Assembly: GCF_905220365.1 (NCBI RefSeq) | Contig: NC_061138.1 | Span: 5,409,814-5,473,813, forward strand | Direction of reading: 5' to 3' | Origin: Vanessa cardui | Lineage: Eukaryota; Arthropoda; Insecta; Lepidoptera; Nymphalidae | DNA length: 64,000 bases | Shown here: positions 1-10,647 of the stretch, one piece after another | How the letters are laid out: each line of letters begins with the position of its first letter | Numbering within the stretch: position 1 is the first letter of the stretch | Position numbers and translations under genes: made by a program | The notes under the pieces: model-generated | What the model was told of the DNA's origin: nothing | Database searches by the model: none | Seen by the model: the letters and a program-made list of their open reading frames with translations, nothing else

Positions 1-3000
1 CTGTTCTTGCTTTTAAAAAAATCTTTGTAATAACACTTAGTTCATTTTTTTAAAAAAACAATTTCGTTATTATAAAAAAAACACACGATTATTAAATAAA
101 AGATTTATTAAAAGGAACCCCGGTGAGATGCGCGTGCGCAGACGATCGGTCCACTATAATTATCCCGACGACCTGTGACCTAAGCCGCTTCCCACGCCGC
201 AGAACACTGGATTCACACGAGAACATGACCATTCCCATCAGAACATATAAAATTTCTCTATAGGTGTTATATTTAGAGAGTACGTGCCTTTAATATGTAT
301 TCCATCCAACTTTTACCCATTTATTAGACCAATTATTATATATAAAATGAAAATAAATGCAATTTAGATAGAAAAAAATTTGCTAATGGTAAAAATTGTA
401 TTTCAAATCTATCTTGCATTTATAAAGAATTATCGTTAGTAAAAATAAGTTATTAATACTATTAGATATGCTATTCAGATACACATTAATTAAATAAGGT
501 AGATATTACCAAGAATATATATATAATATCCTTGCAAATATAACACTATTATAACACGGCGCACACTCGTATCTATTGATCTATGTCGATCAAAGCGATT
601 GTTCGAGTGCGTGCAGCGTATTCGATCTGCAATACTATAGCTGATACGCGGTCGTGCACGCGCCGACACGTGCCGGAAAAGCGCGTAATGAGCCCGCACC
701 TGCAAGCTACGAATTAAGGGATTTCTCGCGCCCTCCCGTGGGACCGAAGGGAACTCGGATCGAACTGTTTACCCTGTCAATAGGTACACGCGTAGTAATA
801 CTAGCCATTACGGTCTGTTATGGCTTCTCCATCGTGCATTATTAATTGCAGTATCCATTTCTAGAAGATACGCTGTAAAAATAATAATCTCTTGGTCTCA
901 ACTAATTCATGTTATATATAAATTGATTCGAAATGAAATATTGCAACACAATTCAATAGCAGTTCAATCTGATTCGATTCATTTTCAGCATTATTAATAG
1001 ACATTAAATAATTTATTGTTTGATCATTGGCACTCGATGTCGTGCAAATATTTTAATTATAGTAAATGGTTTCACGCACAGATCAATTGTCTTATATTTG
1101 AGTGCATTTAGGAAATGAATGGAATAATATCGGGTTGATCAATCAGGGTGGTTCACGCGATGGGAGCGGCACGCGCGCGGCACTCCCACGACGCAGGGAG
1201 AACGTAAGCACTCCGCCCCGTGTCTAATGTATAGGCTGTAATGAAACTCGCTATTAAGTTGAGTTCAAAGTGAAATTAGACAAAGGACTATTATTTAGAA
1301 ACTAATTAAATTAGATTCATTTTATATTCCTTTAAAATAAATTAAACCGTGTTATATCTCGTTCCGATTTAGAATTTTGATTTTGTATTATAAAGGGATT
1401 TAAGTTTCCATCTACTCGCCACGGTGTGTTGTTTTTTGCGGTTTTTATCTATACCAATTTCCTACCGTTAAAAACAAAAAAAGGTTTATTGTGTGAAACC
1501 CAATGGTAATGCTCGGATAAGAACCCAAGATCGCTGAGTAACGATCCACTTACCTGACAACTTGTACTCATACATTCACATGGATATTTTTATGACCCAC
1601 ATAAGATACTCAAATGGGTATACGTGTTACTCTCTAATTGTTACCATTTGTACCTTTGGTATTTGTACCTACAATGTTGCTTTTATGAATGATTTAAGAA
1701 AAAACAAACACAATATTCATTATACTCGTTTGCAGTCAGTAACTCTTTTGTGGAGCGATGCATATAATTTTACAACGGGATCTCAGACCAGATCCAACGT
1801 GCCTCTGATTCTAAATAAAAATACAAGGACTTTTGTATTTAAAGTGCAATTACATTCATAGATGATACACCTGAGGAATAAAAAGACGTCCTCCTCGCTA
1901 TCTTATATGGAAATTAGTAAGCAAATATGATATTTGCCTATAAAAAACCGCCGAGTTGCTTATGTCGTTCGTCGATTAATCTCAAGTTTTTTTTCTGTGC
2001 CGGTGGTCCTTTTTCCTTGTCTTTTATAAGTAAGGTATGTATTTCAATAGTGTTCAATTAAATGTTATATTTAGGTAGTAACTATTATGTTAAAGAGTCA
2101 AAATATTCTTGGACACTAAATGGAAAATTCCAATTTTTAAATATATAACATTTCACATTGCTTTATATTTCAATATTGTTCTTCAATCGGCTGATAATTA
2201 ACCTATAAAAATAAAATTTCATACTGTCATAAAAATTACCCGTTCAAAATATTCATGACCAAAATATGATTTAAAAGTTTCTACATAACAATATTTCCCA
2301 CTCAAATACTTTAAAAGCAATAGAAAATTGACACCTGCAAGAATAAAATTGTGACGAAACATTTTTTGTCAAGGACCCGTAAAAACACTTAATAGACTGT
2401 CCTTTTGAAGTCGCTTAGGTGTTTATGTCGCAGCGATTTTTTTCAACTCATTGTCTCTAAACAGACAAAGGATGATACCTGTGCGTTAAACAATTATCCA
2501 TAACAAATTGCTTCGCAAGGTGTTTTTGATGCAAGTTTAAATAGATGTAATTTTCGTACGTGAGGTGGACAATAACCAGATCTATGAGAACAATTTTAAT
2601 TTCCGAGGTAGCCGTGACAACACGTCTTAACACCGGAACGGACGTTTACGTAAATACCTGGTCATAATATATTTAAATACTCTTTATACCATGAACGATA
2701 TAAAACATCTAAAAATCATACTACTGAAAAAAAATAGCACAGGAAGAAATTACGGCAAACAATAAAAAAAATATATGTCTATAATTTCGACTATTCTATT
2801 TCTATTTAGAATAAACTAAGCAATAATTAAAGCACTTTATTGATTAAATAACCTTGCTCATAATCTCAACATTCAATTTTCAAAGTATACAAACCTAATT
2901 TAATGCCATATTAATAAATTTCGATAAACCGATTACTCAAATAGCATATTTAACATCAAATAACGGCCTACAGCTTTCAAATAAAGCAATTTACTACCTG

Positions 3001-3423
3001 AGTTCCTCACTCTTGTCCAAGGTGACTTTTTGCTGCTGTATTTTTTACATTCACAGTTATTATTACAATTCGGACCTTTTGTGCGGCGATCTGAACTGAA
3101 CCAAAGCTTTAAATATTTTAAATTGCCATGTCAACATTTTAATTACGTAATTAATAGTTACTTTATGTATTGTTAACGATATGAAATACAATTACTTTAT
3201 TTAAGTGGATTCTTACTAGCACTTTTGATATTGACAATTTGAAGTAGATGTGCCAAAAATTATGATAAAAAATCTGTATAATTAGTCTTTTTTTTGCTCA
3301 TTGAAATAAATATGAATATTAATAATTTACACTCAAACGGCTTTGAAAAAACAAAGAGTACTTATTTCTCACTTTGTTTTCATCTCTGTATGGTACATAA
3401 CATTATTTTGTTCCATTTTTAAA
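1..3423. other. Intergenic region upstream of emc, no gene seen
   Basis: No open frame here looks like protein; the longest (99 codons near 1562) has the composition expected of random AT-rich DNA. GC-richer patches lie at about 125-235, 540-790 and 1145-1215. They hold E-boxes (CACCTGC at 697-703 and 2332-2338, CACGTG inside 665-675) and facing GGGAG/CTCCC motifs at 1161-1190. Since emc is the next gene on the right, these are plausible distal emc enhancers, but that is inference. Confidence 0.5.
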
Positions 3424-3618
3424 GGTGAGTGAGCCAATGTAACTGCAAGCATAAGGGACACATTACGTCTTGGCCCCCAAGGATGGTGGCGTATAGGTGT
3501 GCTGTAAGGAATGGTTCTGCTGTGGAATTTCTTGCCATGGTTCTTCTTGAAATATTGACATGGACGTGAGCCAAGTACCGTGAAGTGGTCTGTTTGTCCT
3601 ACCTATTATATAACCAAA
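3424..3618 (-). repeat. Unclassified lepidopteran dispersed repeat, copy 1 (reverse orientation)
   Basis: The segment from GGTGAGTGAGCCAATGTAAC to the TCCTACCTATTATATAA end is a decayed reverse-strand copy of the element better preserved at 34384-34625 and present again at 13377-13552. Shared blocks include the GGGACA..AT..CTTGG..CCCAAGG core and GTAAGGAATGGT. I know this sequence as very common in butterfly and moth genomes but cannot assign it firmly to a class. No coding sequence is visible. Ends are approximate. Confidence 0.6.
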
Positions 3619-4523
3619 AAATGTATGTTATATAATATATACATCAATGACACAAATTTATGTTGGTGCTAATGAAAATAGTCATAATTTTTACATTATG
3701 AGTGTTAACACTAATGACTAATTCCATTTTGATTAATATTCCCTTATATTGTGGAACATTTGAACCTAAACTATTATATTTCTTCGAACGAAATGATAAC
3801 CGTTTAAATTTACGACAATTAAATTACCTTCCGCAATAATGTAAATACACTTCCAATTTATTTTACCTGATTATTAGTTGGGTGATCCGATTTACCTTGG
3901 CTCCACAGCCTCCGGACCTGTCGCTACAAGTGGATGCCGTCACGTACGGCTATTGTTCCCCCTCCCTCACACCCCCCTCATCACAAACCCCGGACTCTAA
4001 CATGATTGTTCGGCCACGTCGTTCTATATTACAAATTATATTTCATAGCAATGATAAAAATAGCCTTTTTTGTATAATATATCTCATATTTTTACGTCGA
4101 TTATGTATTATCGTAAACTCAGTATTTATAATAATTATCATATTATTGATTGGTCTATAGTTTAATAGATATTTAATCAAAACCATAATCAGCATACAAA
4201 GTTTTTGTGTGTGAGAATTGTGTAAATTACTAATAAAATACAAAAAAAAAATTCTAACGAACACACCTACTTTTTACTTTAAATAGCTCGAAACACAATG
4301 AAACAAAAATGTAGAGTTCACGTAATTAGGTATGAGATAAGAAGTGACAACATAGGTACACTAAGGAATCTTATTACTACAAGTACCTTTAATGTACTGT
4401 AACGTAAAATGTAATATACTTATTGTTTAATACGTTTATAATTCCAAATAAACAGTTCTAATCACTACCCTTTTTTGTAGCCATTACGTAAGGGCAACAA
4501 AAAATGGTAGAGGTGACTTACTT
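3619..4523. other. Emc-proximal intergenic DNA, no gene seen
   Basis: This is AT-rich DNA with no convincing open frame. It has a short GC-richer stretch at about 3895-4020, where ORFs on both strands look random. No repeat family was recognised here. Confidence 0.4.
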
Positions 4524-4569
4524 CTCATAATTGTCGCTATAATTAACAAATTATAGCGACAATTATGAG
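4524..4569. repeat. Perfect inverted repeat (21-bp arms, 4-nt loop)
   Basis: Positions 4524-4544 are the exact reverse complement of 4549-4569, separated by AACA. Pairing stops abruptly at both outer ends. It lies about 400 bp upstream of the emc start site. It is too short for a typical miRNA precursor and has no recognised transposon flank. It could be a cruciform-forming site or a snap-back (template-switch) insertion. Confidence 0.85.
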
Positions 4570-4799
4570 TCATTTTGGATCTTTATAATTTATCATACTG
4601 AATATATCATATTTATTCTGCTTTTGAACTAACTGAATATGAATATTTTTGGTACAAAACACCACCAGATCTCCAGATCAAATCCAAGCCTCAAGTTAAA
4701 AGGCACTTTAAAAGTTCATTTCAAACATTAAAAAATAAATGCGAATGAAATTAAGTCTCAAAACAAACAGTACAGGACAAAGTGCGTGTCACGAGCGCA

Positions 4800-4972
4800 A
4801 CGGCCTTAACCAGGGCCGCCCAGCGCGAGCAGACGCCGCTGCGCACCGCCGCCGTGCCGCCATGGGAAAATCAGGCTTCGCCGCCCCCTCCGCGCGTATT
4901 GGCTCGCCCCGGCCCGCCCCGCGCCCCACCAGTGCGCATAAATACGACGTCGCACCGCGCATCTCCTCATTC
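4800..4972 (+). promoter_or_regulatory. emc: emc core and proximal promoter
   Basis: A GC-rich, CpG-rich stretch leads into a TATA-like box (ATAAATA, 4938-4944). A TCATTC initiator follows at 4967-4972, putting the A+1 at 4969, 31 bp after the TATA start, which is canonical spacing. Upstream are an inverted CCAAT box (ATTGG, about 4898-4902), GC boxes around 4905-4930 and a CATGGGAA motif near 4861-4868 that fits the Su(H)/CSL core. The 79-nt leader to the ATG at 5048 has no upstream ATG. The exact start site is inferred from motifs only. Confidence 0.75.
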
Positions 4973-5047
4973 CTCGCTCGCTACTCAGCATACACACGCG
5001 TTTCGCGTCGCGATAATTACTAGTGCTCGTGTTTAGTGACCCTCAAA

Positions 5048-8000
5048 ATGAAAGCCATAACGGCGGTGTGTGCGACTGGAGCGTCCGTTCCGGCTATCGC
5101 CAGCGGAAGGGTGCAGAGGCACCGAGACGGCGAAAACGCCGAAATTCAGATGTATCTCTCCAAACTACAAGACCTGGTGCCGTTCATGCCAAAGAACAGG
5201 CGGATCTCAAAGCTGGAAGTGATTCAGCACGTGATTGATTACATCTGCGACTTACAGTCTGCCTTAGAAAATCACCCAGCGGTTGGACAATTTGAAGCAG
5301 AGGCCGCATTGGCGCCTGCGTGCGCTTCACCACCCAGGCCGCGACGAAGGCCGCTCGGACCTCGCCCGGCCCCAAACACAATTCTCCCTACTGACAGAGT
5401 TCTATCGTCATCACTGCACTCTAACCATACGGTAAGTCCAAATAATACATTTTAAACTTCTATTTGTTAGGTTAAATAACTAAAAAGATTAATATCTCAT
5501 TCACTGTAGCACTTTAATTACATCATTTAGAAATATCATTGAACTTAAGTTGAAAGTGATTTGTCTTATAAAAGTAGCTTAAAATACAAACCTAGCACCA
5601 CCTGAATAGACACTATTGCATAAAAAGTTAATGAAATCGGTCGTGTCAGTGTTTTTGCGGCGCGCGCGCACCTGCGTGTTTCGCAAGCGCGGGAAGGTAA
5701 AAGTGGAGATGCTGGGAGTTTCACAATCCGTGTCGACGCACGATTTACTTTGTAAACAATAGGTTAAGCTAGTATTTACTTTAAGTACATGTAACTTAAC
5801 TCCCAGAATACTTTCTTAAAAAGCAAAAATGTTTTACATATAATATTTATTCTACGCTATTTCTTACGATATTTTTTTATTTTGTTTTGGAGTGAAACAT
5901 ACATTTTCAAAACCGTAAAACTGTAGACTCTGTAAATAAGCAGTCACAATCTAGACCGCTACTCACGCATGCGTGACGGCTGTTTTGAATTTCAGCCTTG
6001 AAGCGCGGCCACCTGCGCCGGCGCCGCGTAAACGACCGTGTACTGACACACAATCTGAATATTCAAGTCATTTATGCTGGCTCGTTTAGCATTCCGATTG
6101 ACACCTGCGTATGATTACTCTGTCTCTATGGCAGTGCGTAATAACGTCTAGGTTTCCTCTTGCTGCGGGTTAGATCAGCAAGGCTATAAATGCATCACGG
6201 TGATGAGTTGGTCGCCGTCGCGGACGGCAGGTGCATCTCGCAGGATTTATTCGAGCGCCTTGTGTCTACAAGCCCCGCAATGCGCGCTCGTTAATACTTG
6301 GTCGTGCCACGTAAATTTTAATCACTGCCAGTTGTTGGAACCGAGGAAAATGTTCAAAACAAGCGTGATTTAGGTGACGCAAGGTGCCATGCGAAATTTA
6401 CAGCAGCGAAATTGTCACGTATTTAGTGCATCTGCCTTAAATAAAATTTATTATTTTGTTTTCAAATACGTGGTATCTGTAAAATGGCCGTATGCCATAC
6501 GTAAGTTTCGGTAGTAGTACATTCCTATTAATATAACAATTGGTCTCAAATGTGCTTTACTAAAATGCTAAACTTTAAAATGACGCTTAAGGCGCCAACA
6601 ATAACTTCGAGATATTTACTAATACGCCTACACGATGCTGGAACTAGCGGAATGTCGAGTAATTTAACCACATTCTTGACTACTAATTTGAATAATCATA
6701 CTTACAAGGACATTTGAAACAAATATAAATACGTTGTGTTACAAACACTGATTCGATCAGTGATCTGTATAAAAAATAAAGTAAAAAACAAGCCGCGGGG
6801 TGATCGTGCTGGAATTCCTAAGTCCAACGTGCGCGTCGTGAGGCGGCATTTCACGGCGCTATCGCGAGAGGCATCGAGTGCCGCGCTGTGTGCCACAAAC
6901 CTCGGTCACGAACATACGCCACGGCAACTATCGCAAGACGCGACTGTAAACTGTTACCGCAGCTGCCTGCCCTGAGGCTCTCACGACCACGAGACTTATC
7001 ATCGGGTCACTCGATTGCCGACAGTACGGCTATTGAAGTTTAAAAACATTATTTCTTTTAAAACATTTTTACTGTTTGATTTGGCGTTCTAAGTGTAATG
7101 AGCAGTTAAGTACCTATTATATTAAATAAGGATAGGCGTGTAATCCGTTACACCCCTCACTTAATATTCCAAACAAGAGGACAACCCTCATTCATAATCG
7201 TGTGAACGAATAATTTACTTCTTTTTAACAGACTAATGAATGTTTTCATATCGATATTGAATTACATATATACATTACACATATTAATATATGGAATACG
7301 GTTTACAATTGCAATGGAAGGTACAATATCTACAAATCAATGCATTTAGCTTAAGGCCTCGAGCCCCACCTACGCACGGCTTCCCGTCATCATCAGAAGG
7401 TGTGCGGCGCGACCACGATAGCCGACAATAACATACCGCCAGGTGTCCGCGCCCACGCACGCCGCTTGCTCGCTCCTCTGAATATCTTTGTCTCCGCTTA
7501 CTTTGTGCATAAATCGCGCATGTGAAAGTTTTACGATCACCTTAACGCTTCTTCGAAATAATAAACGAGCGGCGGCGGTCCGTAGACAATGCAACTCCAC
7601 CACGAAATGTCTTGGCAAACCTCTGCCGATCTGTACACGTGCAACGATTTCGCCGATCACTCGGATTCCATCGACGATCGATCGAGGGCATTGTGCTGCT
7701 AACGGTCGTTCACAGCTGCGCATGAGCACACGTGACGGCGCCGGTAGCAGATAGCTAAATAAATGCAACGTACCTATTCATTATCCAACCGACAATGCTT
7801 CTCTCATAAAGGGATTTCACGTGTTCGCCTCGCGAAGTCCCGATCCGTTCGGGACATGTGCGCTCTCCCTTCAGTATGTCTGTAAATAGGGTATGGCCAC
7901 GTGCGGCCGTTCAGCTGTGTCGCGGATGTGCACGGACGGGAAGCGGTAATCTAACACGTACTCAGAGTTGGAAGCTAAACGATACATCAAAATTGCCTGT

Positions 8001-8403
8001 TGCACAGTAATAAAACAATTTAAAATATCATACTAAACTGGCGACCAATCATGATTACTATTAGCCCTTCGTATAATAATTGTGTTAATGAATTAAAGCA
8101 GCCTAACACAGCGCATATGTGGTGACAGATGGCCGGACGCGGGCGGGATGCGCATGTGCTACCCGATATACTATTTGTCACAATCACTAATAACTGTAAT
8201 AACATTCGTTAGGAGGGTCAAATATATTTGACCAGTACTATTTATATAAAACATTATTCGTGAAGTAATTAAAGTGCTACCAATTTAAGACGGTCAAACA
8301 TCCTAGTACGTATTGTGTTTCTTGACATGATCACTTACCTATGTTTATTTCATTGTTACAGACTCCAGAAAAACAAGACCAACCGGATAGGCCAACGTGC
8401 TAA
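5048..8403 (+). CDS. emc: Extramacrochaetae, Id-family helix-loop-helix repressor (two coding exons)
   Basis: The CDS joins 5048-5431 and 8362-8403 and gives 141 residues. Emc/Id proteins have an HLH domain without a DNA-binding basic region; they sequester Daughterless and proneural bHLH partners in the nucleus and so restrain neurogenesis. The HLH lies at about residues 32-73: helix 1 around AEIQMYLSKLQDLVPFMP, a loop with KNRRISKLE, and helix 2 around VIQHVIDYICDLQSAL. The stretch before it is HRDGEN, not a basic region, which is the Id signature. A Pro/Arg-rich tail follows. The start was chosen at ATG 5048 (context CAAAATGA); an in-frame GTG at 5036 is upstream but not needed. The intron is phase 0 (ACG|gtaagt ... 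ttacag|ACT). Exon 2 encodes 13 residues ending PDRPTC. Confidence 0.96.
5432..8361 (+). promoter_or_regulatory. emc: emc intron 1 with E-box-rich islands (candidate enhancer)
   Basis: The 2.9 kb phase-0 intron has GTAAGT and TTACAG ends. Two GC-rich zones break its AT-rich sequence. The first, 5660-6240, holds four GCAGGTG/CACCTGC boxes (5669-5675, 6010-6016, 6102-6108, 6227-6233). The second, about 7360-7960, holds CAGGTG near 7441, CACGTG near 7637, 7731, 7818 and 7900, CAGCTG near 7714 and 7911, and the palindrome GTCCCGA-N5-TCGGGAC (7837-7855). GCAGGTG is the E-box class preferred by Daughterless/Achaete-Scute dimers. The long ORFs on both strands at 7370-7768 look like by-products of high GC, not a gene. 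Confidence 0.6.
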
Positions 8404-9125
8404 GTGATGAGTAGTCTTAAGGACAATTATAATAATGGTGAACGTCAAAATACCTCGAGGTGCACTCGATGGGCTCCGAAAGTAATATCGTCGGTAGTAC
8501 CTCAGCGCCGGGAGCCTCCTGCATCAGTTCCAGTGAACTTCATCTCGCGATGATATCCTAAGTACGATCTCGTTAAGATCAATATACGTTAATTTAATTA
8601 TTTCGTGGCATTATGCTAAAGACTTAAGCATTGCAATGCAATCAGCCGGCTGCCGTCGGCGGTGAGACGGCTTGTTTTGTTATGTTAATGTAAAAGCTTT
8701 ATTAGTTTTTAATTTAGTATGATGTACGTGAACAAGTTTGTAAATAATAATGTTGAGTGGTTTGCGACATCTAGACAATTTTCGGTTTTACCTTCACAAA
8801 ATTATATTGTAATATAAAAGGACGTAAACATTTCTTTTTGGTTTTTAGTATTTCACAAAAAATCTTGTTTATTTTCTCCTAGGCTCTTAGTTTTAAAACG
8901 ATGCTTCCATTTATATCAAAGAAGTGAATCAATTCAAAGTTGGTTTACGTATATAATTTTATTTTAAGTTTCATGAGTGTGATTATGCATGGCGATTTCG
9001 TTGCTCTTCTAGATTATAAAATTATTATTGTAAGTACTAAACGCAATATATTCTTTTAATTAATTTATCATAATGCGTTTTGTACGAACTTGTAAATATT
9101 GTATGTAATAAAAAAATTAAATATA
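8362..9125 (+). other. emc: emc terminal exon: last 13 codons and 3'UTR
   Basis: After TTACAG at 8356-8361 the frame reads TPEKQDQPDRPTC then TAA (8401-8403). The 3'UTR has recognisable post-transcriptional motifs: AGCTTTA (Brd box, 8695-8701), TGTGAT (K box, 8978-8983) and two TGTAAATA Pumilio-type elements (8739-8746 and 9091-9098). A canonical AATAAA lies at 9107-9112, so the transcript probably ends around 9120-9135. A variant AATATA near 8810 could give a shorter form. The end is inferred. Confidence 0.75.
9107..9112 (+). promoter_or_regulatory. emc: Polyadenylation signal of emc (candidate)
   Basis: AATAAA lies about 700 bp after the stop codon and 9 bp after a TGTAAATA element. It is the first canonical signal downstream of the stop. 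Confidence 0.55.
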
Positions 9126-10574
9126 TAAAAAATTTAGCAAAAATTATCAAATTTGAGACCCTCTATGATTTTATATTGAATATAAGGTGAAAATGCTTTA
9201 ATTATCTTATATAATTCTTATTAATTATGGTGTATTATGATTTTAAACAGACTGTTATAGTTTTAGTTATTCGGGGATGCGTAGCAGTAGGTGGTCAAAG
9301 TAATCGTATTGTTAACCGGATATGGTAATAATTTATACTGAACGATATCAGGTGAATGGAGTACTCAGTAGAGGAATGGTTGAAGAACATCAATTACCAC
9401 TTATAAAAGTAAGAGTGATCACCGTTCCTTTAATGAGTCTTCATTTGCTCTCAAACAATTTGTTTTATAGTAAACATATTGGCAGCTTTATTCAATAATG
9501 GTCACAAAATATCTCAATTGACTGATTTATATTGTACATCAGACTTTTTATTCTTAAATTGCACTGTTTTTTTTATGTATAAATACCGTTGAAATAACAG
9601 AAAATAAAACAATATTATTACAGTATTTAATCTTTTCTTTAAATATCCCAAAACTTTATCAACAATCGTGTTTTCTACGTTAACAACAAAAATAATTTAA
9701 GAAAGTTAATCATTTAAACAAATCACGCATTTCTGCCTATGAAAGGTACTTTTTACGACGTATTAAGAATACACAATCAAATTGACGAATCATTTTAAAA
9801 CATGATGTAGAAAACGAACAGTATTTAATTATATTAAAACAGATAAATCAATGACCAAAATTCCTATAATTTACAAATTCATTTAAAATCCTTAAAAGAG
9901 AATAGAAATATATAACGCTTATCTTAAACATCATTTTTAAAGAAACTTTCTATACTTACTTGTATGGAAAGTTTAGTATAGTTATAGTATTAAGTTATTA
10001 CAAAAAATTAGGTAAAGCAAATCATCACAACTAGTATTATTGATGATCCCATTTTTTTTTTTTTTGTATAATATTTATGACAGATGAACGTAATAATCTT
10101 AATATGAGATTTTTTAACATCATGTCCATGGGGAAATATTTTAGGAAACAATTTCATAATGAAAAGTGTTACAAGTTACGAACATAAACGAAAAATCGAT
10201 ACCCAGTTTTTGAACAGAAAGTTAGAAAAATCATGAAAACGGATGCGAGAATCACGCGATTGCATCACGGCCAATTATCGCCATAACAATATTTGATCAG
10301 CTGCGCTTGTAAAACTCTTGTGCTCTCGATTGCTTATTAAAAATAGACTTTATGTCTTTAACGTAAAGTTGAAAGTTATGAAATTCATTTGAATAATTGT
10401 AACCAGACTAATGTATGTCATATTTAAACAAAAATAAGAGCTAATATTAAACGTATAGCCGAGTCATGTTTATTCGATAAACATTAACCGAATGTCGTTT
10501 ATATTCAACAATATGGCTAATTACCTGTCAGGTTAGTAAGTGTTAAAATAAAAACAAAATATTGTGTTTCCATG
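9126..10574. other. Intergenic DNA between emc and tRNA-Arg, no gene seen
   Basis: AT-rich with no credible open frame. It contains a T-tract of about 15 at 10051-10066 and no repeat family I recognise. Confidence 0.4.
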
Positions 10575-10647
10575 CGACCCTGCCAGGATTCGAACCTGGA
10601 ATCTTCTGATCCGTAGTCAGACGCGTTATCCGTTGCGCCACAGGGCC
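10575..10647 (-). tRNA. tRNA-Arg (ACG)
   Basis: Read on the minus strand this 73-nt unit starts GGCCCTG and closes with CAGGGTC plus discriminator G. It has a D-arm with GGCGCAACGGATAACGC, a TCTGA/TCAGA anticodon stem around loop CTACGGA (anticodon ACG at 10612-10614 on the plus strand) and a T-arm with GGTTCGAATCC. There is no intron and no CCA. A-rich plus-strand DNA at about 10545-10560 gives a T-run terminator after the gene. The body is identical to the tRNA at 28605-28677. Confidence 0.97.

Noticed and set aside
4739..5036. Alanine/arginine/proline-rich ORFs over the emc promoter
   Set aside because: They arise from GC-rich promoter sequence, span the TATA box and start site, and overlap in several frames.
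7370..7768. 132-codon minus-strand ORF and 88-codon plus-strand ORF in the emc intron
   Set aside because: Both lie in a GC-rich, CpG-rich block where stop codons are rare; no domain is recognised and the two overlap each other.
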